A stretch of 38,634 nucleotides of DNA from assembly GCA_014381985.1 (NCBI GenBank), contig JACNKP010000067.1, forward strand, positions 1-38,634. Direction: 5' to 3'. Each line of letters opens with the position of its first letter. The first letter of the stretch is position 1. The notes under the pieces are model-generated. The model was not told where the DNA came from. It worked only from the letters and a program-made list of their open reading frames with translations, and made no database searches. Position numbers and translations under genes: made by a program. Below are positions 23,890 to 30,383 of the stretch, in pieces. Source of the stretch: SAR92 clade bacterium (GTDB lineage Bacteria > Pseudomonadota > Gammaproteobacteria > Pseudomonadales > Porticoccaceae).

Positions 23890-24686
23890 CACTTCCCGAA
23901 ATCAATACGAAGACCCTATTTGATGTACGCGGCAAATCAGCAATTGTCGTCGGCGCGACTGGTGCCTTCGGGAAAGTTGTTTGCGCAACACTTGGTAACG
24001 CTGGTGCCAAACTGACAATTACTGCCGGCAATGCTCAAGAACTCGAGTCCCTGAGACAAGAGCTTAAAGCCGCTGATGTTGATGTTGCCGCGGTAAATAA
24101 ACGACCTAATACGGAAGAAGACTGTCAAGAGATGGTAGACACCGCCTTGTCAGCATATGGTGCCATTGATATTCTTGTGGTGGCATCGGGCACAAATGAA
24201 GTTGCTCCTATCGTCGATATGGAGCCAACTCAGTTTAGGAAAGTCATGCTCGCCAATGTTGACGGCGCCTGGCTGATTTCACGTGCTGTCGGTAAAGTCA
24301 TGATCGAACAGGGTCGCGGAGGGAAAGTCGTATTTACGTCCTCTGCACGCGGCAAGTTGGGTCACCCTGCAGGGTATTCAGCCTACTGCACATCAAAAGC
24401 GGCCACTGACGGCCTTACGAAAGCCCTTGGATGTGAGTGGGGAAAATACGGGGTAACAGTAAATGCCATAGCACCAACAGTTTTTCGATCACCACTTACA
24501 GCTTGGATGTTCGAAGACGACGATCACGCGAAGAGTGTGAGGGCCGGTTTTCTATCACGCGTGCCGGTCGGTCGGCTCGGTGAGCCCGAGGACCTAGCTG
24601 GACCGCTCCTATTTTTGTGCTCTGCTGCGTCAGATTTCCATACAGGCCACATTGTGTATGCTGATGGCGGGTATACGGCGGGATAA
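23886..24686 (+). CDS. Short-chain dehydrogenase/reductase with ATA in place of a start codon
   Basis: Read from ATA at 23886 this is a 266-residue SDR of normal length. The nucleotide-binding motif is VVGATGAFG (Gly23, Gly26, Gly29) and the catalytic residues are Ser152 or Ser153 plus Tyr167 and Lys171 (YCTSK). ADGGYTAG comes at the C-terminus. It oxidises or reduces an alcohol or ketone with NAD(P). No ATG, GTG or TTG exists in frame before the Rossmann motif; the first ATG (24132, residue 83) would delete the cofactor site. GGAGGG ends six bases before the ATA. The ATA overlaps the cupin stop as ATAA, where ATGA would be usual. One G-to-A change explains this without harming the cupin stop. 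Confidence 0.82.
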   Translation: MTLPEINTKTLFDVRGKSAIVVGATGAFGKVVCATLGNAGAKLTITAGNAQELESLRQELKAADVDVAAVNKRPNTEEDCQEMVDTALSAYGAIDILVVASGTNEVAPIVDMEPTQFRKVMLANVDGAWLISRAVGKVMIEQGRGGKVVFTSSARGKLGHPAGYSAYCTSKAATDGLTKALGCEWGKYGVTVNAIAPTVFRSPLTAWMFEDDDHAKSVRAGFLSRVPVGRLGEPEDLAGPLLFLCSAASDFHTGHIVYADGGYTAG

Positions 24687-24692
24687 TACCAA

Positions 24693-25598
24693 ATGATTGA
24701 TAACAATAAGATAGCAATAATCGGCGCTGGGCTCATGGGAGCTGGAATTGCGCAAGTATTCGCTTCAAAAGGTTTTTCGGTTTCTGTTTGCGATCCCATT
24801 GAGGATGTGCGGCTCTCTTTAAAGACGCGCATTCAAGACGGTCTAAAGTCAGTTGCGTCCGACCCGTCTATTGCCGATCACGTCAATGTGACCCGTGATA
24901 TGAGTGAAGCTCTGTCCGGCGCTTTCGCAGTCTTTGAAGCTGCCCCGGAAAAATTGGAAATAAAACAATCAATCTTCAAGGAATTGGATAAAATCGCCGC
25001 TCCAGAGACTATTCTAGCGAGCAATACATCTGTTATTTCCATATCAAATATCGCAAAATCTGTCATACGCCGCGAACGCATGTTGGGAACCCATTGGTGG
25101 AACCCACCCTACCTCGTACCGCTTGTCGAAGTTGTTCCAATCGCTGAAACCAAGGACAAAGTGACCACTCAAATGATAGACCTTCTTAGCAATGTTGGTA
25201 AGAAGCCGGTCCTCGTCAAAAGAGATGTTCCAGGCTTTGTGGGAAATCGGCTTCAGCACGCCCTATGGCGAGAAGCGCATGCTTTGATTGAGGAAGGCGT
25301 CTGTGATGCAGAGACGATCGATATTGTTGTGAAGAACAGTTTTGGTATGCGCTTACCGGTATTGGGTCCGATCGAGAATGCCGACCTTGTTGGGCTCGAC
25401 CTTACACTTGATATCCATAGAACGATTTTGCCGGAACTTTCCAAGAGGTCTGATCCAAGCCCCGCACTGGTTAAGAACATTGAGGCAGGGCGGCTTGGAT
25501 TTAAGACTGGCAAAGGTTTTCGTGACTGGACTGATGAGCAAATTCAAGAAACCCGAACAACCCTGTCGCAGCACTTATTGAAGACTCTACGCGAGTAA
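24693..25598 (+). CDS. 3-hydroxyacyl-CoA dehydrogenase family NAD-dependent dehydrogenase
   Basis: The protein has 301 residues. The NAD-binding N-terminus is AIIGAGLMGAGIAQVFASKG (8-27), followed by SNTSVISIS near 110 and GTHWWNPPYLVPLVEVV near 130-146, the family catalytic His segment. The C-terminal helical domain begins near DVPGFVGNRLQHALWREA. The family includes 3-hydroxybutyryl-CoA dehydrogenase and L-carnitine 3-dehydrogenase. The WNPPYLVPLVEVV form together with a BKACE gene downstream recalls the carnitine case. It would turn a 3-hydroxy acid or its CoA ester into a 3-keto compound for BKACE. It starts six bases after the SDR gene. Confidence 0.92.
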   Translation: MIDNNKIAIIGAGLMGAGIAQVFASKGFSVSVCDPIEDVRLSLKTRIQDGLKSVASDPSIADHVNVTRDMSEALSGAFAVFEAAPEKLEIKQSIFKELDKIAAPETILASNTSVISISNIAKSVIRRERMLGTHWWNPPYLVPLVEVVPIAETKDKVTTQMIDLLSNVGKKPVLVKRDVPGFVGNRLQHALWREAHALIEEGVCDAETIDIVVKNSFGMRLPVLGPIENADLVGLDLTLDIHRTILPELSKRSDPSPALVKNIEAGRLGFKTGKGFRDWTDEQIQETRTTLSQHLLKTLRE

Positions 25599-25625
25599 GA
25601 CTTAGAGCTGAGGAGCAAACACATT

Positions 25626-27116
25626 ATGGATGTATCTCTTTTGATTGGTGTTCTCGCTTATGAACTGATTATTATTGTTGGCCTTGGAGTATGGCTTCAG
25701 AGGCGTCATAAAGTTAGTTCAAAGGACGAATTCGCCCTCGCGGGGCGGGACTTGCCGGTTCCAGTTGTGGCTGTGACATTAGCGCTGACAGTTCTGGGTA
25801 CTGCACATATTCTAGGCGTTTTCGAAATGACCTGGATGATGGGCGCTGTCGCTGTCTGGTTTTCGATCGCACACGTCATCCTGTTAACCTTCGTTTGTCT
25901 CGGCACGGGACTCTGGGTTCGTCGATTAGGGGTGACAACCGTTCCAGAATTGATAGACCGTGTTTCTGGGCTGGAAACCCGTCTTCTCGTCTCTTGTGTT
26001 ATGGCCGGCGTGTTGTTCGGAATTTTGACCATTGAGGCTCAAGGCATTGGGATTATCTTTGCGACGCTCACAGACTGGAATATTCAAACCGGCGCTATAG
26101 TCGGAGGCATTCTGGGTATTCTTTATGTGATTTTTGCCGGAATGCGCGAAATCGGCTGGGTCAACCTTGTTAACGCTGTGGTGATGTATGCAGGCCTGAT
26201 TCTTGCGACAATTTTCGTGGCATTCAGTCTTCCCGAAGGTGGATTTGATAGCGTCGGTGAATTTTACAAAACGACGGGACAAGAATCCGCCATCTCGATC
26301 TGGGGTACAGCGGATCTCATGGTCAACTTTGCCATCGTCAATATTGTCGCCGTGGTATTTAGTCAAAGCGTCAACCAGATGTTGCTACAGCCTGCAATGT
26401 CCGCGAAAGACGAAGCAACAATAAAGAAGGCGCTGTGGATTGCAGCCCCTGTCAACGGTCTGTTCGGCGTTTTTGCTGTCGTTCTTGCGTTGGCAGCACG
26501 TGCGCAACCTGAATTTTCCGAGCTCGCCAATGCGCCGAAAATTGGCGTTACAACCATGCTTATAACCACGCTTCCTCCCTGGCTCGGCGCCGTACTTCTC
26601 GCATCCTTTCTTGCTGCAATCCTATCGACATTTGCCATCATCGCACTATCGATCGCGACAATTTTTACCAAAGATATCTTTCAGGCACTGTACGCACCGA
26701 ATGCCAGCGAAAAATCGATGACTATGGTTATACGTTTAGTCATCATCGTTGTTGCAGGCATTGCAATTGCTGTGGCTTCACTGCTGCCTCCAATATTGGC
26801 CGCCATGATCTGGCTCTTTGCCTGGTTAGTTCCCGTGTTCTGGATTTTGATGTCTGGTATTCTGTGGAAGCGCCATCAGGGCGTCTCTATTGCAACATTA
26901 ATTGTGGCTTGGGCTGCAAATGCAGCCTGGTCTTTCTCCAGCCTACCGCAGGTAATGGGATTTGAGGCAGCCGGGAACCTCAACGCCTATGTAACTGCAA
27001 TAGTATCAATTGTCATTCTCGTCATAGGAAACAGTTTGGTCGTTGGCGCGCCAGGGCTTTTTCGTGAAAATGCGACGACCACCGGCAATACCCAGACAAC
27101 GACAGGAGATCAATAA
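25626..27116 (+). CDS. Sodium:solute symporter (SSS family)
   Basis: The 496-residue membrane protein has about 13 hydrophobic segments. SSS family features include an N-terminal helix followed by SSKDEFALAGRDLPV near 35-49, a conserved region typical of pantothenate/proline/acetate-type symporters. It couples Na+ entry to uptake of an organic solute, presumably the operon substrate or a product formed in the periplasm. GAGGAG lies upstream of the ATG. The stop overlaps the ATG of a 39-residue membrane protein (TAATG). The tail is hydrophilic and Thr-rich. Confidence 0.93.
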   Translation: MDVSLLIGVLAYELIIIVGLGVWLQRRHKVSSKDEFALAGRDLPVPVVAVTLALTVLGTAHILGVFEMTWMMGAVAVWFSIAHVILLTFVCLGTGLWVRRLGVTTVPELIDRVSGLETRLLVSCVMAGVLFGILTIEAQGIGIIFATLTDWNIQTGAIVGGILGILYVIFAGMREIGWVNLVNAVVMYAGLILATIFVAFSLPEGGFDSVGEFYKTTGQESAISIWGTADLMVNFAIVNIVAVVFSQSVNQMLLQPAMSAKDEATIKKALWIAAPVNGLFGVFAVVLALAARAQPEFSELANAPKIGVTTMLITTLPPWLGAVLLASFLAAILSTFAIIALSIATIFTKDIFQALYAPNASEKSMTMVIRLVIIVVAGIAIAVASLLPPILAAMIWLFAWLVPVFWILMSGILWKRHQGVSIATLIVAWAANAAWSFSSLPQVMGFEAAGNLNAYVTAIVSIVILVIGNSLVVGAPGLFRENATTTGNTQTTTGDQ

Positions 27117-27235
27117 TGTTTTGGTCAATATTTCTGCAGAGCTTCATACTCATTATAGCAATCGTAATTGCTGGTCGTGTCATTGCAGCATTTACAGACA
27201 AACGAGCTAAAACCAAAAGCGATAGGAGCGCCTAA
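27116..27235 (+). CDS. 39-residue single-helix membrane protein, coupled to symporter
   Basis: The product begins MFWSIFLQSFILIIAIVIAG and has a basic tail (TDKRAKTKSDRSA), so it should span the membrane once with the C-terminus inside. The ATG overlaps the symporter stop (TAATG) and AGGAG lies just upstream, so translation is well supported. No family is recognised. Tight coupling suggests a small accessory subunit of the symporter. Confidence 0.7.
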   Translation: MFWSIFLQSFILIIAIVIAGRVIAAFTDKRAKTKSDRSA

Positions 27236-27239
27236 AATC

Positions 27240-27377
27240 ATGGACGTAACACAAGCCTGGATGGTGGGTGTGGTCGCTGCCATGTCTGTCTTTGGCGGCT
27301 TTGCACTTGTTGGATATTTCTTACGACGCGTGCGTGAGCTCAGAACAAACATTGAGATTGAGAAGGATCGCAGCTAA
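27240..27377 (+). CDS. 45-residue single-helix membrane protein, coupled to BKACE gene
   Basis: The product begins MDVTQAWMVGVVAAMSVFGG, continues hydrophobic to about residue 27, then ends in an Arg/Glu-rich tail (RRVRELRTNIEIEKDRS) that may form a short amphipathic helix. It starts four bases after the preceding small gene, and its stop overlaps the BKACE ATG (TAATG). AGGAG lies about 12 bases upstream. No family is recognised; it is probably a second small partner of the symporter. Confidence 0.68.
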   Translation: MDVTQAWMVGVVAAMSVFGGFALVGYFLRRVRELRTNIEIEKDRS

Positions 27378-28309
27378 TGGCAAAGAAAAAAGTAATTATA
27401 ACCTGCGCTATAACAGGCGCAATACATACGCCTACCATGTCGGACGCCCTACCCTACCGTACGGAGGATATAGCACGTCAGGCTCTCGATGCTGCCGAAG
27501 CTGGTGCCGCAATCTTGCATCTACACGCGCGCAATCCTGAAGATGGATCTGTATCACTTGATCCCGATCACTTCATGGGTTTTCTGCCAACGATTAAGCA
27601 AGCAACCAATGCGGTTGTAAATATATCAACGGGCGGCAGCTTGGTCACCACCATTGATGATCGCATGAAGCCTGCCAAACGGGCATCCCCCGAAATGTGC
27701 TCAATAAATATGGGTTCTATGAATTTCTCCTTCCACCCCTTGGCCGATCGCTACGACGATTGGAAATTCGACTGGGAAGAAGAGTATGTAAAAAATTCGG
27801 ATAGTTTTATTTTCCGCAATACCTTCGCCGATATAGCGAAGGTTGCAAATGAACTAGGCGGCGATTACGGCATTAAATTCGAACATGAATGCTATGATGT
27901 CGGACATCTGTATAACCTTGATTTTTGCATGAAACAGGGGTTGTTCAAAGCTCCGATCTTCATTCAATTTATTTTTGGCATTCTTGGCGGCATTGGGCCC
28001 GAAATCGATAATCTCATCTTCATGAAGAGAACCGCGGATCGCTTATTTGGTGATCAGTATCAGTGGTCCGTTCTGGGTGCTGGTGGAGCGCAAATGCCCC
28101 TAGCCGCAGCAGCAGCGACAATGGGGGGCAACGTTCGCGTGGGACTTGAGGATTCTCTTTTCATTGAACGCGGCAAACTTGCCACGTCAAACGCTGAGCA
28201 GGTAGCCAAAGTTCGCGGCATCGTTGAGGGGCTTGGATATGAAGTGGCAACACCTGACGATGCACGGGAAATGTTAGCCCTTAAAGGTGGCGACAAGGTT
28301 ACTTTCTGA
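27377..28309 (+). CDS. Beta-keto acid cleavage enzyme (BKACE, DUF849)
   Basis: The 310-residue TIM-barrel enzyme has the BKACE hallmarks: ITCAITGAIHTP (8-19), ILHLHARNPEDG with zinc ligands His48 and His50, NISTGGS (82-88), and VGLEDSLF with Glu258 as the third conserved ligand. BKACE cleaves a beta-keto acid with acetyl-CoA, giving acetoacetate and a new acyl-CoA. Known members act on 3-keto-5-aminohexanoate (Kce) or 3-dehydrocarnitine. The 3-hydroxyacyl dehydrogenase gene upstream can supply the keto acid, and the CoA-transferase genes downstream can handle the acetoacetate. The start overlaps the previous stop (TAATG). Cytoplasmic. Substrate not deducible. Confidence 0.95.
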   Translation: MAKKKVIITCAITGAIHTPTMSDALPYRTEDIARQALDAAEAGAAILHLHARNPEDGSVSLDPDHFMGFLPTIKQATNAVVNISTGGSLVTTIDDRMKPAKRASPEMCSINMGSMNFSFHPLADRYDDWKFDWEEEYVKNSDSFIFRNTFADIAKVANELGGDYGIKFEHECYDVGHLYNLDFCMKQGLFKAPIFIQFIFGILGGIGPEIDNLIFMKRTADRLFGDQYQWSVLGAGGAQMPLAAAAATMGGNVRVGLEDSLFIERGKLATSNAEQVAKVRGIVEGLGYEVATPDDAREMLALKGGDKVTF

Positions 28310-28415
28310 TCTGATTTTATCTCGCTGTGTGGAGTATACCGTCCTGGGGGCATGGCGTTGTTCAATTATGAGATGTAATTCCATTCCAAAGATTTTTAAC
28401 CAAGTGGAGAATATT

Positions 28416-28718
28416 ATGAAGAGCCCTACTGTCTTAGTATCAGTTTTAGCGACGATTGTATCAATCTCGGTTTCCCAAGCACAGGAAAGTCCACGTGGTG
28501 CGGAATGCAAATCTGACTTCCAGGCTTTGAGCGCTGCGAACGGAATGACCGTCACTGAGGAAGAAGTTGGAACGTTTTGCGAATGCATGGGACCCCAAGT
28601 AAAAGCAAACCCGGCTTTAGCAACCGAGATTGAAACCAATAGTGGGCTTCCGCCAAAAGAGAGTGCAAGCCCAGAGATGTTAGAAGCTGTTGAAAGCTGT
28701 CTTCCTGCAAAAGGTTAG
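28416..28718 (+). CDS. Small exported cysteine-containing protein, unknown function
   Basis: The protein has 100 residues with a clear signal peptide (MKSPTVLVSVLATIVSISVSQAQ), leaving about 77 residues. Four Cys (GAECK, FCECMG, ESCLP) suggest two disulfides in the periplasm, and the spacing (CEC in the middle) is not a recognised haem or metal motif. GTGGAG lies before the ATG at 28416; the longer upstream frame lacks a signal sequence at its start and is rejected. It sits between cytoplasmic catabolic genes (BKACE and CoA-transferase), which is odd for a periplasmic protein unless it serves the same substrate outside. Confidence 0.8.
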   Translation: MKSPTVLVSVLATIVSISVSQAQESPRGAECKSDFQALSAANGMTVTEEEVGTFCECMGPQVKANPALATEIETNSGLPPKESASPEMLEAVESCLPAKG

Positions 28719-28764
28719 ACGTTGGCCGTCAATTTACTGATCTGTCAAAGCGAGGTTTCCAAAA

Positions 28765-29472
28765 ATGCCTTCAAAAGTTTTTCAAAGTGCCGCTGATGCA
28801 CTCTCCGATCTTACCTTTAACGGTATGACGCTCATGAGCGGAGGGTTTGGTCTTTGCGGTATTCCTGAGAATTTAATCGCAGCTGTGCATGAGGCAGGTA
28901 TGCAAGACATCTCTATTGTATCGAACAATTGCGGCGTAGATGGCTTTGGTCTCGGGATCTTACTTGATGCCAAGCAGATTAAGAAGATGATCTCTTCTTA
29001 TGTCGGAGAGAATAAAGAGTTCGAGCGTCAGTATTTAGAAGGGGAACTTGAGCTTGAATTTAATCCCCAGGGAACTCTGGCAGAGCGTATCCGTGCTGGT
29101 GGTGCGGGCATCCCAGGCTTTTATACCAAAACAGGCGTAGGAACGCTGATTGCCGAAGGTAAGGAGCACAAAGACTTCAATGGAGAGACGTACATGTTAG
29201 AAACGGGCCTGACCGCCGATGTCTCTCTGGTAAAGGCCTGGAAGGCAGATAAAGAGGGTAATCTCGTATACCGAAAAACAGCCAGGAATTTTAACCCAAT
29301 GATGGCAACAGCCGGTAAGGTCACTGTCGTTGAGGTAGAGACGATTGTTGAGAGCGGTGAGCTTGATCCCGACGAAATTCATACGCCGGGAATTTATGTA
29401 CAGCGGGTCATCAAAGGCACTTTTGAAAAACGCATTGAGCAATGCACGACCCGTTCTCGAGGAGATGTATAA
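28765..29472 (+). CDS. scoA: 3-oxoacid CoA-transferase subunit A
   Basis: The 235-residue alpha subunit matches ScoA-type sequences closely: MSGGFGLCGIPENLIAAVHE near 28-47, SNNCGVDGFGLG, ISSYVGENKEFERQYLEGEL and AGGAGIPGFYTKTGVGT. With subunit B it transfers CoA from succinyl-CoA to acetoacetate, forming acetoacetyl-CoA. This fits the BKACE gene upstream, which releases acetoacetate. The stop overlaps the subunit B start (TAATG). GAGG lies upstream of the ATG. Cytoplasmic. Confidence 0.95.
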   Translation: MPSKVFQSAADALSDLTFNGMTLMSGGFGLCGIPENLIAAVHEAGMQDISIVSNNCGVDGFGLGILLDAKQIKKMISSYVGENKEFERQYLEGELELEFNPQGTLAERIRAGGAGIPGFYTKTGVGTLIAEGKEHKDFNGETYMLETGLTADVSLVKAWKADKEGNLVYRKTARNFNPMMATAGKVTVVEVETIVESGELDPDEIHTPGIYVQRVIKGTFEKRIEQCTTRSRGDV

Positions 29473-30128
29473 TGTCGGGCGCCGGACAAAAAGGTTGGAA
29501 TCGAAATCAGATGGCTGCTCGTGCGGCCCTCGAACTCAAAGACGGTTTTTATTGTAATCTGGGTATAGGAATTCCGACACTCGTTGCGAATTATATTCCC
29601 GAAGGGATGCATATCACTCTTCAATCGGAAAATGGTATGCTCGGCATGGGGCCGTTCCCGTATGACGGAGAAGAAGACGCTGATCTGATCAATGCCGGAA
29701 AGCAAACCATAACGGAACTTGATATGAGCTCTTACTTCTCATCGTCTGATAGCTTTGCCATGGTCAGAGGCGGTCATATTAATCTCTCAATCTTAGGTGC
29801 TATGGAAGTTTCCGAAAAAGGAGATCTCGCCAATTGGATGATACCTGGAAAAATGGTCAAGGGAATGGGTGGCGCCATGGATCTGGTAGCCGGCGTTAAG
29901 CGCGTTGTTGTCGTGATGGACCATACGTCAAAATCTGGTGATCCAAAGCTTCTGCATGAATGCTCGTTACCCCTAACTGGTCAACAAGTTGTCGATATGG
30001 TTATCACCAATTTTGGCGTTTTCGAGATTGATCGCGGGAAAGGTATGCGGCTTACTGAACTTTCTCAAGATATGACTGTGGAAGATATCAAGCAATCAAC
30101 AGAAGCCCACTTTGATATTGCACTATAA
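29472..30128 (+). CDS. scoB: 3-oxoacid CoA-transferase subunit B
   Basis: The 218-residue beta subunit carries the catalytic glutamate Glu53 in LQSENGMLGMGP and the family segments CNLGIGIPTLVANY and GAMDLVAGVKRVVVVMDH. The ATG at 29472 overlaps the subunit A stop and follows GAGGAGATGTATA; an upstream in-frame start at 29442 lies inside subunit A and is rejected. It is the last gene of the first operon. Its stop codon lies inside the left arm of a 25-bp perfect inverted repeat. Confidence 0.95.
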   Translation: MSGAGQKGWNRNQMAARAALELKDGFYCNLGIGIPTLVANYIPEGMHITLQSENGMLGMGPFPYDGEEDADLINAGKQTITELDMSSYFSSSDSFAMVRGGHINLSILGAMEVSEKGDLANWMIPGKMVKGMGGAMDLVAGVKRVVVVMDHTSKSGDPKLLHECSLPLTGQQVVDMVITNFGVFEIDRGKGMRLTELSQDMTVEDIKQSTEAHFDIAL

Positions 30129-30186
30129 TGAGTCAGGCCTAAAGAACCACGCCCAGAATGGGGTTCTTTAGGCCTGACTCATTATA
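30124..30186. repeat. 25-bp perfect inverted repeat overlapping the end of scoB
   Basis: Positions 30124-30148 (TATAATGAGTCAGGCCTAAA then GAACC) are the exact reverse complement of 30162-30186, around a 13-base loop. The stop codon of the CoA-transferase gene lies within the left arm. There is no T-run after either arm, so it is not a textbook intrinsic terminator, though such a hairpin would be very stable in RNA. A miniature mobile element, a processing or 3'-protection element, or a rho-assisted terminator are options. Confidence 0.9.
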
Positions 30187-30240
30187 GGAGTTTCTGCATT
30201 GAAGCTGGTGTGAGAATTCAGGCAGTTCGTCATATTGAAC

Positions 30241-30269
30241 TTGACACGTTTATTGCAACCTCATACTAT
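30241..30269 (+). promoter_or_regulatory. Near-consensus sigma-70 promoter for the TonB receptor block
   Basis: TTGACA (30241-30246) is a perfect -35 box, followed after exactly 17 bases by TACTAT (30264-30269), five of six matches to the -10 box. The predicted start near 30276 leaves a leader of about 108 bases that begins with a strong inverted repeat. It would drive the TonB receptor and perhaps the genes after it. Confidence 0.65.
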
Positions 30270-30277
30270 ACCACTAT

Positions 30278-30321
30278 GCACTACATGATAACCGTATTGT
30301 GGTACATTTATCATGTAGTGC
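30278..30321. repeat. 14-bp inverted repeat at the predicted transcript start, candidate operator
   Basis: GCACTACATGATAA (30278-30291) and its exact reverse complement (30308-30321) flank 16 bases. The left arm starts a couple of bases after the predicted transcription start. This fits an operator for a dimeric repressor or a 5' hairpin in the leader RNA. No T-run follows, so attenuation by simple termination is unlikely. Confidence 0.7.
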
Positions 30322-30383
30322 GAAAGGCTTCTTTGGTCGGAATTGCCTGCCCCAGGGTAGGGCAAGAAATACAGGGGAATGAT

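Noticed and set aside
24132-24686. SDR starting at the first in-frame ATG (184 residues)
   Set aside because: This would remove the nucleotide-binding motif VVGATGAFG encoded in the same frame upstream; the full-length reading from 23886 is preferred.
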